DNA from: Anodontia alba
Lineage: Eukaryota; Mollusca; Bivalvia; Lucinida; Lucinidae
Length of the DNA stretch: 64,000 nt
Direction of reading: 5' to 3'
Assembly (NCBI GenBank): GCA_964016985.1
Contig: OZ024833.1
Span: forward strand, 62,554,963-62,618,962
Positions 56,576 through 64,000 of the stretch are shown here, one piece after another. A program made the position numbers and the translations under genes. The notes beneath the pieces were generated by a model. The model was given only the letters and a program-made list of their open reading frames with translations. It was not told where the DNA came from and did no database searches. The number at the start of each line of letters is the position of its first letter. Position 1 is the first letter of the stretch.

Positions 56576-56793
56576 TTAACCATGGTCCTGCTGAACCTTG
56601 ATGTGCCCCACTTTGCAAACAATGTAGAATCAGATCAACTGGCTAATAAGCCAACTGATCTGGATCTGCACTGTTTGTCATTAAATATGTGAATTTGTAT
56701 CAACAACCGGGATCAAGTAATCTGATTGGCTGACATGCAGTTAGTCTAATAGAAGTGGGTGTGGCATCTTAATTTATTCAGCATGGCAAAGGT
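56576..56793. mobile_element. TTAA-A MITE, reversed
   Basis: TTAACCATGGTCCTGCTGAA to TTATTCAGCATGGCAAAGG. Core hairpin with AACTGGCTAATAAGCCAACT at the apex. The two TTAA-A copies here are only 80 bp apart in opposite orientation. Confidence 0.85.
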
Positions 56794-57300
56794 AAGCAAA
56801 CGCCAGGCTTTTTTTTAACCAAATTCAACTGGGCAATTAACTGGGCCATCATGAGGCAACCTGAAACCTTTCTCCCTGGATGATACCAACACAATTACCA
56901 AAGCTCTATGCCATATTACCCCAAGTACATGTATTTGTATTCTTTGGCATCTGATAGGGTTCTACACTGTCTGCTAATGCCTGGCTGACCGAATACTAAT
57001 GTTAATAGTATCAGTTTTGCTTTTCCATGCCAAGTTCATTCACCCCACACAGCTGTCAGATTGAACCCCACACTCAACCTCTTAACCCAAACACTCCAAG
57101 ACTTATGGAATTATCAAAGTCTTAAGAATATTATCAAAATATGAAACAATGTCATCATTGAAATCTGTTCTCAATATGAGCTTTGGAAAAGTGCCATGGC
57201 ATAAAATCATTTTCCTGTTACTTCAAAAGTATCAAAGGCAAGGCAGTTCTTTTATTTCAGACTTATTCTCCAAAGAAACTAATTCTAGTAGCTTCTATCA
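56794..57300. other. No gene seen
   Basis: No repeat pair and no coding frame that I can support. Confidence 0.5.
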
Positions 57301-57307
57301 AATGTAT

Positions 57308-57525
57308 GGTAAATGCCCTAAAATTCAGTACACCAAAGTTTCTGCAAAATGGCGTATGCAAATAGTGCAGACCCAGATCAGACTGCTCCTGAAGGAGCAG
57401 TCTGATCAGGGTCTACACTGTTTGCCATTCCACTAAAAAACATTTTAAGAAACAACTGCATTAAAAGCAAAATTTAAGCCAGAAAAGTATGGAATAAAGA
57501 GTTTGAAATTTTGGGACATTTACTG
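57308..57525. mobile_element. Family F MITE with core hairpin
   Basis: GGTAAATGCCCTAAAATTCA at left, TTTGAAATTTTGGGACATTT at right. Core hairpin 57358-57425 (GCAAATAGTGCAGACCCAGA). Confidence 0.8.
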
Positions 57526-57639
57526 GAAGTAAATTTGTTAGGTGAAATGCTTTGCAAGATGAAAAGAGGATGCCAAAATCGCCTCCGTATTTGAACAGAC
57601 AGGCCTTAACAAATAAGAGGGCAGATAAGAAGGCTATCA

Positions 57640-57780
57640 GGTAAATATTTTTCTTACTTCTCCACCAAAACATATTTTGTTGGTACTCATTAGAAGCACC
57701 ATGCCTCAGCATGATGCTTCTAATGAGTACCACAACATATGTTTTCATGGAGAAATAATAAAAATATCAATACCTTTTGA
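57640..57780. repeat. GTAC hairpin element
   Basis: Hairpin 57668-57746 with loop CACCATGCCTCAGCATGATG; flanks TTTTTCTTACTTCTCCACC and GGAGAAATAATAAAAATATC mirror each other. Confidence 0.8.
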
Positions 57781-58039
57781 CTGAAACAAAAACAAAAATA
57801 CTGTCACAAATAGTTAGACTACTCAGTTTCCATTCTGTCACAAAATTTTATAGGATTCATATAAAATGTCAAGCTTTATTTTCTTGGAAAGATTAAAATA
57901 CCTGTATTTTAGAATGTCATTTTGGTTGCTGCTGGCCAAGGTTTAATTTTCAAAACATATAAATCCTGAAGGAACAGTCAGATCAGGGTCTACATTATTT
58001 GCCATTCCACAAAGTATTTTAAGAAATATAACTTTTTAA

Positions 58040-58194
58040 CCCTTTGAAGACTGGAGATCCCTAAACAGGTAACTGGCAAACAGTGCAGACCGAGATCAGA
58101 CATAGCAGAATGGAAATATCTAAATCATATAGCCTGACATACCTAAATCGAAAATGAACTCTTCCAGTATCTAGTTTATTCAGTCTTTCATGGG
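58040..58194. mobile_element. TTAA-D MITE
   Basis: CCCTTTGAAGACTGGAGATC to CAGTCTTTCATGGG between TTAA at 58036-58039 and 58195-58198. Only the left arm of the core hairpin remains. Confidence 0.75.
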
Positions 58195-58453
58195 TTAAAA
58201 AGAAAAAAACTAAGGCCAAAAATATATGGAATATACTGTTAAAAATTTTAGGATATTTACCATACTTTTTCTGTTGTTTATAAGACTGTCATAGATTTGT
58301 TATTGAGAAACACATAATATATACTATAGATCAAATTATAATCTTGTCTGGTGACCAGAGGCTTCTGGTTCCCAGCTGTATTGCATCAAATAAAAAATTG
58401 AAACTAGAAATAAGAGGTCATTGGACAAGGTTATTTATACCTATACAGGGATA

Positions 58454-59372
58454 CCATATTTACCCTAAGTATTTGTACACCTCCACTCCTTACCATACTT
58501 GTTCTAAAATTTGAACAAGTACAATTTACCACCCGATGTTGTGTTAAAAAATTGCTGGCTGAGTGGCAAACAGTGTAGACCCTGATGAGGTCTCATTTTG
58601 CGGCATCTCATCAGGGTCCACAATGTTTGCTCAGGCCTGTCTGTCAAAGTACATACATGTACATTTGGTACATACGGTATGTGCAGTAATAATGTTGAAT
58701 ACGAGAGCCAATCAAAACCCACATTTGCCAGCTGCTTTGTAGTTTTCAGAAAATTACAATACTGGGTGATGCAGTGGAATACAGCATTTGATCCGAGTCT
58801 GCACTGTTTCGCATTCATTCAGTAGTTATAGACACATCAACAGATAGTGAAATGTAGGGCTATCATGCCAAATTATCACTATAATGATACTATTACTATC
58901 AGAGAAACCCCTATCATGATACTATTACTATCAAGAGTCTAATATCATGATACATCACGATACTATTGGCATTTCCAAATTAAATGAATTTCGTTGATTT
59001 TTATAAAGACAGGACTGCCTCAACCTAACATTACTGCCCTCACAAATATAAGCTTTGCCATCATTTTACAAACACTTTTGCAAAGTAGAAGTCTTTTCTA
59101 AGCTCATACTTTGTTAATTTAGAGAAAAATGCTTCAAAATGGTATAATAGGAGGAGAAAATGTACAGGAACAAAAACTATCAAAACTGTTGGGACTGAGA
59201 ATATCGGTGATAGTTATTGATAGTTGAAAACACTATCATGATAGCACATATGGCACTCCCTATCATGAAGCATCGATATTTAGATACACCCTTAGTGAAA
59301 TGGAATTGCTCAAATTTTAAGACAAGTATGGTAGTGAGTTACCACTGTCCCCGTAGTCTAGGATAAATATGG
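58454..59372. mobile_element. TA-5 (pogo/Tigger-like) element, complete
   Basis: TA at 58452-58453 and 59373-59374. Ends CCATATTTACCCTAAGTATT and CTAGGATAAATATGG, with sub-terminal CTTACCATACTTGTTCTAAA mirrored by AAGACAAGTATGGTAGTGAG. Core hairpin at 58566-58633. The 440-bp hAT-like insertion lies near the right end. Confidence 0.8.
58855..59294. mobile_element. hAT-like MITE with 8-bp TSD
   Basis: GTGAAATG at 58847-58854 and 59295-59302 is an 8-bp TSD. Ends TAGGGCTATCATG and ATACACCCTTA are weakly inverted. The interior repeats ATCATGATAC-type words. Nested in the TA-5 element. Confidence 0.75.
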
Positions 59373-59451
59373 TATTCTAAATTTTTGCTGAAAAAAAAAA
59401 ATCCATTTTTTGTTTCTGGTTGAAATCAGGTGCATTCACTTTTGTTTACAG

Positions 59452-59717
59452 AAAAGAAAAATGAATATGTGTGTTTTAAACTGTCAAATTTTCAAGAAAT
59501 CTATTTTGCCATACTGTGAGTGAAAAAGCATCAAGAGATTTTAAGTGTTGTAGAAAAATTGCTAGACAACATACATAAGCTTAAGTTCAAGAGCGATAAT
59601 CCAGATCTGATAAATGATAAACTTATCAGTGACATGAATCGTGAGGAAGAATATTTTAAAGAAAGTCCGGGGATTTATTTTAATAAAACCTACGTACCTG
59701 CCACGAAAAACCATTAG
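59452..59717 (+). pseudogene. Doubtful exon-like frame with one TGA
   Basis: After a good acceptor (CACTTTTGTTTACAG) one frame reads KKNEYVCFKLSNFQEIYFAI, a TGA at about 59517, then KKHQEILSVVEKLLDNIHKL, KFKSDNPDLINDKLISDMNR and on to a stop at 59715. The composition is protein-like and not repeat-derived, but no family is recognised. The single stop suggests a dead exon. Its phase does not link to exon 2. Confidence 0.25.
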
Positions 59718-59745
59718 ATAAGTGTGATATCTACAGGGATACCTG

Positions 59746-59965
59746 TTAACGCTTAGCATGTTGGGTAAAGTTTTCAGCAGATGATATTTTGAAATAATTT
59801 TTTCTTTTTTTTTGGCCCAGAAAACAGGGTTTGTCATTTCATGCAAATTGTCTCTTTATTAAGGAGACAAATTGCACAAGATGTCAAACCCTATTTTCTG
59901 GGAATGAAAATAAGACAAAAATAAGATATCAGTTTGTAAATTGTTGGCAGCTGATCGAATGTTAA
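59746..59965. mobile_element. TTAA-C MITE
   Basis: TTAACGCTTAGCATGTTGGG to AGCTGATCGAATGTTAA. Arms CCCAGAAAACAGGGTTTGTC and GTCAAACCCTATTTTCTGGG with GTCTC...GAGAC at the apex. Confidence 0.85.
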
Positions 59966-60192
59966 ATGTGTACCTATAAAACTTGAAAAATGGGTAAGCC
60001 ATTAAGACACCAATTTTAAATATTAGCAGACAATATGAACATTTTAAAGCATATTTCTAAAAAGAAAACATGACTTTATATTTTGTGTGAATATTGTCTC
60101 CTACAGGATTTACATGAAAAATTGTACTCTGTTGTTGTTTTTCAAGAAAATACATGTATAGAAAAATGTTACAATGTCCTTTGGTATATTTC

Positions 60193-60380
60193 ATAGCTCC
60201 AGGTAAAAGGGCATATCAGGTAAATATTTGTCTTATTTCCACATGAAAACATATGTTGTTTGTACTCATTAGAAGTGCCTCATGGAGGCACTTCTAAAGA
60301 GTACCCACAACATACATTTTGTGTGAAATAAGAAATATATCAATACTTATTGGTCGAAAAAGCACCTTTCATGAGCTACA
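60193..60380. mobile_element. GTAC hairpin element, full length
   Basis: CATAGCTCCAGGTAAAAGGG and GCACCTTTCATGAGCTA form the outer ends, about 190 bp apart; hairpin at 60248-60328. This shows the typical whole unit of the family. Confidence 0.8.
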
Positions 60381-60672
60381 TGTATGTACTAATTTTATGA
60401 TAAATATACTGTAAAGATAAATGGAAATGGTTTTGATGATAACCTGTCTCTGTAAAAGAGGAAATAAGCATGATAAACTCAGATGTAATCTGGCAGGCAT
60501 ACCATATGTACCAGTATTCTGAATGTTTCAATAGACAATGCCAGGGCAGCAAACACTGGTCAGACAGCACTCTGATCAGGACCAGCCCTGTATGTCATTC
60601 AGCAAGCTTGTCAAATTTTAGGATAAGTATGAATGTTCAAAGATTTAGATAACTCAGAGTATAGAGGAGTTG

Positions 60673-61665
60673 TTAAGGAAGAGTATTTGGTGATAATTAT
60701 GGGATAATTTTCTCCAGTTCTCCATAAAAACATATGTTGTGGGTACTCATTAGAAGCGCCTTGCCAAAGCGCTTCTAATGAGTACCCACAACATGTGTTT
60801 TTCAGGGGGTCAAGCTGGCTCAGAAATTTAAGGAGCAGTGACTTCTCCCTCCAGACAAAACAGGGAGAAGTTTTATAGGGTGAGGGAGAAGTCAAGACGG
60901 TTAACCTATCAACTTACTGAAAACATGACACTTAAGGAGTCTCAACTCGATTTACCGCATTGTCTTGGGAATTAACAAAAAAGGAAACAATTTTTACAGT
61001 AGATCTGTTAATTCTTACTTCTAAACCAATTAAATGATCCACAGAAACACAGATGTGAGTAGGGCAAATACATCATATCTGCACCCATATCTTTTTGGAA
61101 ATTGATCTTCTCAGTCAAAACAGCAAGATCTGATAAGCTATAAACATAATGATAAAAAGAAATTTGTTAGCTAAAATGTCTGTCAACTTTTAAACTTAGT
61201 TTTTAGCATTTTTTATGCTGTTTCTGACCAATTTTCAGCAAGTAAATGGTTCATTTATGAAAAAAAACGGACACCCACGAAAACTAATGACATTGAGGAA
61301 AACGATCTTTTGGTCACTCAGAAGGCAAACAGTTTTCCTCCAGAACTTGTTTAACCACATTAGACTTTTATTCTGTGGCATTTCTGATACTTCTAACAAC
61401 TTTTTTCAAAAGAATTTTACCTTTGCATGTTTGTTCATTTTTTACTGGATTTCCCCTGACAGAAAAGTTCCTTTTGCACAAGTATTAGCTTTTTCAAAAG
61501 TTGCAAAAATCGAGGGCGAAGTTTTTGTCACCCTCAGGGCTTCCAGGGCGACTTAGAGCCCTCAAGGGCTACTTAGAGCCCCAGTCGCCCTGTAGCCTGA
61601 CCTCTGTTTTTATGGAGAAATAAGAAAAATTATCCTAAAATTATCACCAAACACTCCTCCTAATA
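60673..61665. mobile_element. GTAC hairpin element split by an 804-bp insert
   Basis: Hairpin at 60725-60802 (perfect loop region GCGCCTTGCCAAAGCGC). The right flank resumes at 61607 (TTTTTATGGAGAAATAAGAA) and ends ATTATCACCAAACACTCCTC, mirrored by GAGTATTTGGTGATAATTAT at left. Confidence 0.75.
60803..61606. mobile_element. DNA-transposon-like insert, CAGRGGTCARGCT ends
   Basis: Left end CAGGGGGTCAAGCT and right end AGCCTGACCTCTG are inverted repeats. The host sequence overlaps by TTTTT, so the TSD is at most five Ts. Interior has GACTTCTCCCTC/GAGGGAGAAGTC and GCGACTTAGAGCCC repeats. The 113-codon frame at 61215 shows no domain. Confidence 0.6.
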
Positions 61666-62077
61666 ACAAATCTTCTGAGAGTATTTGGTAAGACAGGTCT
61701 AGCATGAGCAAACAGTGTAAACCCAGATGCCACTGTCACAGAATATGAGGTTGAGGTTTGCCTGAAGAAGCATGGTGGTCACTGGTGTTTGAGAGCCCTT
61801 ACGGCAACCAAATTAATGGGCTTTGTTTAAAAAAGTCTGCAAAAGTGACCTTTGATGGCACAAAAATATCCAAAATCAAGGGTTTGGCTGCTGAAAAATG
61901 TCCACTGTTTTTGGTTTTTGTTTTTATTTTTAGATTTATGGAAGAGCCTACCCTATAATTTTAGCCCCTCTGTAAAAATTAAATTTGCATTTCCAATTTT
62001 ATCTCAGTGATGTACAAAATAATGGGCTTTGATTTATCAAAGTTATAATGCCAACAAATTCTTTAATGATACATGTG
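61666..62077. other. No gene; one core arm
   Basis: AGCAAACAGTGTAAACCCAG at about 61708 is a single core arm. Nothing coding is supported. Confidence 0.45.
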
Positions 62078-62357
62078 TTAACCCTTAAAGAGTCCGGTAA
62101 TATTGAAGCAGACAACATTTTCATATATACTTTCTACTCCTTCCCCGCTAGTGGCAACTTTTGTTGTCTGCTGATAACCTTTGCAAACAGTTTAGACCCA
62201 GATCAGACCTGACAAAATGTCAGGCCTGATCTGGATCCAAACTGTTTGACACTCTGATGGTATTCCTAAAAGATTTTTTAAAGAAGTTAATTTAAAAAAA
62301 AAAAAAAATCCACAGATGACAAAAAACATGCAGAATTAACCAGCATGCAAAGAGTTA
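62078..62357. mobile_element. TTAA-type MITE with core hairpin
   Basis: TTAACCCTTAAAGAGTCCGG at left, GCATGCAAAGAGTTAA at right. Core hairpin 62180-62250 with apex CTGACAAAATGTCAG. It ends 41 bp before exon 2. Confidence 0.7.
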
Positions 62358-62398
62358 AGTGTTAAATGTTTCTCATGATTTTAAACTTATATTTTCAG

Positions 62399-62550
62399 CT
62401 CGGGATGTGAAATCTTTGCTGGAGACATACCAGTTTAACAAGTTCTTACTGTCTTCTGCTCCAAAACCATTCCAAATAGTCTTCCCAAAACAAGTGAAAA
62501 AGAGGGGCCTGGATGTTGTCTCGACAAGGGAGCATCAAATAAGTCATCAT
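62399..62550 (+). CDS. Exon 2: propeptide-like, probable M12B metalloprotease
   Basis: Acceptor TTATATTTTCAG and donor CAT|GTGAGT bound 152 bp: two bases complete the codon from exon 1, then 50 codons, RDVKSLLETYQFNKF ... AREA, with FQIVFPKQV at residues about 23-31 of the exon and STREHQISHH at its end. An aromatic-x-I-V-F/Y-P word followed by a short basic stretch is typical of the reprolysin propeptide (ADAM/ADAMTS). Ends in phase 0, as exon 3 needs. Unlike the neighbours it is not repeated in the window. A TTAA-C MITE begins about 10 bp after the donor. Confidence 0.6.
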
Positions 62551-62559
62551 GTGAGTTTG

Positions 62560-62755
62560 TTTATGCTTAGCACTCTGGGTAAAATTTTCAGGAGATAACA
62601 TTTTGAAATATTTTTCTAATTTTCCCAGAAAACAGAATTTGACATTTCATGTAAATTGTCTCCATTGGAGACAATTTGCATGAAATGTGAAGTTTTGTAT
62701 TCTTGGGAAAATGTCACCAGTTTGTCATCTGCTGAATTAGCCCAGAGAGTGGCAA
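62560..62755. repeat. TTAA-C MITE just inside intron 2
   Basis: TTATGCTTAGCACTCTGGGT at left (TTAA changed to TTAT), arms CCCAGAAAACAGAATTTGAC and GAAGTTTTGTATTCTTGGG, right end GTCATCTGCTGAATTAGCCC. Confidence 0.75.
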
Positions 62756-62841
62756 AAATACTTATGATACATGTATAACCTTAATTTTTTCAAGTCTGAA
62801 AATGCTATTTCCAAATAAAATCCAGTTGCTTTGATTTTTGC

Positions 62842-62985
62842 TGGCCTCAGTGGCTCAGTCAGCTGCATGTCTGACTGGTGATCAGGCAGTCATGGGTTTA
62901 ATCAAGTTTGTGGTTATAGGTAAAATGACCATGCATGTCATGACCCTTATGGGTTGACTGGGCTGTAAAACCTGAGCACAAATTA
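62842..62985 (+). mobile_element. tRNA-derived SINE with internal deletion
   Basis: Head CTGGCCTCAGTGGCTCAGTC matches the SINE at 18023; the middle is missing and it jumps to TGGTTATAGGTAAAATGACC and GGGTTGACTGGGCTGTAAAA. About 130 bp with part of box B and the shared body is lost. Confidence 0.8.
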
Positions 62986-63416
62986 AAAAAAAAAGCTTCT
63001 ATCTTGAAAAAAAAAACAAAAAATGCTACTGAGAACATGTTATCAATGTATTTTTGGAGAAAATATTGTCAACTGAGGTAGTTTGCTAATCAAAGTCAAT
63101 TTTTGATCGTTTTAAAACTGAATTTTTGCAATATCTTTGTACATATTAGATTTATGAAAAAATGCCCCTGATGAAAGTTTTTCAAGAAAACAACCACCAA
63201 CCTCTCAAAAAGGTTTCAGATTCCTGATGTGTCTGAGCAAAGCAGTAATCAGATGAGAATTTCAGCGAAGTCTAATCTGTAAAATTCTTTCCTTTTAGAG
63301 TAGACCCCTTTCAGAAGGTAGACAAAACAGTGTTCAAAGTTGCCTACCATGAATGTGCATCAAATCCCCTTAATTAGAACAAATTCTAATATTTTAATTT
63401 TCTTTGATATTTGTAG

Positions 63417-63499
63417 GGAACATATGAACACTACCAACAAGTGACATTTCAAATTGTGATGGACAGAAAGAAACACAAGTTAAAACTGGACAGAAATGA
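63417..63499 (+). CDS. Exon 3: propeptide-like, probable M12B metalloprotease
   Basis: Acceptor TTGATATTTGTAG and donor AATGA|GTAAGT bound 83 bp, entering in phase 0 and leaving in phase 2: GTYEHYQQVTFQIVMDRKKH then KLKLDRN. The pattern V-T/S-F/Y-x-I, six to eight residues, L-x-L-x-R-N is the second conserved stretch of reprolysin propeptides, where it follows the F/Y-x-I-V-x-P stretch at this distance. Together with the signal peptide this suggests a secreted or membrane ADAM/ADAMTS-type protease. The zinc site HExxHxxGxxH would lie outside the window, so the call is unproven. Confidence 0.6.
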
Positions 63500-63583
63500 G
63501 TAAGTGTCAGTGCCTGATCATACCTCTAAATAAGATGGGTATCTGGATAATTATTTTCTTATACATGTATCTCCACCAATCTA

Positions 63584-63935
63584 CCGTTTTTGACCTAATT
63601 ACCACACATACCCCTATCAGCGCATAGTCAAGCAATTTCGTAGTCTTCAGATTACAGATAGAGTACTTTTTGTCTACTACTTTATAAAAGGCATATGTTG
63701 TGGGTACCCATTTGAATTGCAACAACTAGTTGATGCAATTCAAATGAGTACCCACAACATATGCTTTTGTAAAGAAAATCAGAAAAAAAAACGCATAAAC
63801 ATCATCAAATAAGTCCTTTGCTGATCTTTTTTTTTTTAAATTTACCCTTAGTAGGTAGATACATATTTAACCACAAGTTTTCCCAGTAGTTTTGAAAAAC
63901 CTGAGCGCACAGTGCGGTAATTAGGTCGAATATGG
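63584..63935. mobile_element. TA-3 (pogo/Tigger-like) MITE, 352 bp
   Basis: TA at 63582-63583 and 63936-63937. Ends CCGTTTTTGACCTAATTACC and CGGTAATTAGGTCGAATATGG. Central hairpin 63690-63770, near-perfect, with CATTTGAATTGCAACAACTA. Confidence 0.9.
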
Positions 63936-63937
63936 TA

Positions 63938-64000
63938 CATTTACCCTCAATATTTGGACATCCTAACTCCTTACCATACTTGTTCTAAATTTTGAACAGG
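63938..64000. repeat. TA-5 element start, cut by window end
   Basis: CATTTACCCTCAATATTTGG, then CTTACCATACTTGTTCTAAA, as at 58454. It shares its TA with the end of the TA-3 element. Confidence 0.7.

Larger units (their letters stand above)
14464..62398 (+). other. Predicted intron 1, about 47.9 kb
   Basis: This is the span between the donor after the signal-peptide exon and the acceptor TTATATTTTCAG before exon 2. The intron is packed with mobile elements, listed separately, plus a minus-strand gene remnant at 31-32.4 kb. Its reality depends on exons 1 and 2 belonging together; the phase match supports this but does not prove it. Confidence 0.45.

Noticed and set aside
59517..59519. TGA read as selenocysteine
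   Set aside because: No sign of a SECIS structure and no homologue; a plain nonsense codon is simpler.
61215..61556. 113-codon plus-strand ORF
   Set aside because: Lies wholly within the 804-bp DNA-transposon-like insert and shows no transposase motif.

Overview
The window is AT-rich animal DNA, almost all repeats. I infer a lophotrochozoan, most likely a marine bivalve mollusc. The reasons are tRNA-derived SINEs, very dense short foldback (MITE-like) elements, long interspersed elements with internal tandem arrays that start GCTCACCTGAG and end GGCCTCTTGT, a decayed CR1/Jockey-type LINE, and spliced exons with GT-AG borders. I saw no prokaryotic operon, CRISPR array, rRNA gene or intact tRNA gene. 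Species and family names are judged by eye, not by database search.

Host gene. One plus-strand gene can be supported. Exon 1 (coding 14400-14463) encodes a start Met and a signal peptide. Exon 2 (62399-62550) and exon 3 (63417-63499) have consensus splice sites, matching phases (1, 0, then 2) and read like the propeptide of a reprolysin (M12B; ADAM/ADAMTS) metalloprotease. If the join is right, first intron is about 47.9 kb and holds most of the window. The catalytic part would lie beyond base 64000.

Layout. 1-4.6 kb: foldbacks and a degenerate tandem array. 6.8-9.3 kb: a 2.46-kb foldback element with ~900-bp arms, a 4-bp TSD and a SINE in its loop. 10.3-11.6 kb: LINE reverse-transcriptase pseudogene (minus). 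11.8-13.9 kb: higher-order tandem array. 14.1-14.5 kb: exon 1. 15-27 kb: dense MITEs of the TTAA-, TA- and hairpin-type families. 27.5-30.7 kb: a repeat (called X here) interrupted by a Helentron-like array element and by a hAT-like MITE that itself carries a Harbinger-like MITE. 31.1-32.4 kb (minus): a gene remnant with a cysteine-peptidase-like domain and a Cys-rich domain typical of Helitron-type proteins. 33.7-36 kb: nested pogo-like elements. 37.8-44.7 kb: array elements, two of them with clear host sites. 44.7-45.1 kb: 5' end of a hAT element with a BED-finger-like start. 47-62 kb: more MITEs, two doubtful exon-like ORFs, and several nested insertions with readable TSDs. 62.4-63.5 kb: exons 2 and 3.

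The most unusual thing is modularity. One 32-33 bp hairpin module (CAAACAGTGTAGACC...) recurs roughly 30 times inside families with unrelated termini (TTAACCCTTGTC, TTAACCCTTAAAGCGCC, TTAACCCATTGTAG, TACCATATTTACC, and a fifth). One element has the ends of one family and the core of another. Labels such as TTAA-A or TA-3 are mine: TTAA-A = ends CCCTTGTCATGCTG; TTAA-B = CCCTTAAAGCGCC; TTAA-C = GCTTAGCATGCTGGG with core CCAGAAAATAGG; TTAA-D = CCCATTGTAGACTGG; TA-1 = CCGTATTAATCCGCC; TA-2 = CCGTATTTAACTGTG; TA-3 = CCGTATTTGACCTAATTACC; TA-4 = CAGTCGACCCTCG; TA-5 = CCATATTTACCCTAAG; GTAC hairpin = TTGTGGGTACTCATTAGAAG; family F = GGTAAATGTCCTAAAATTTC.
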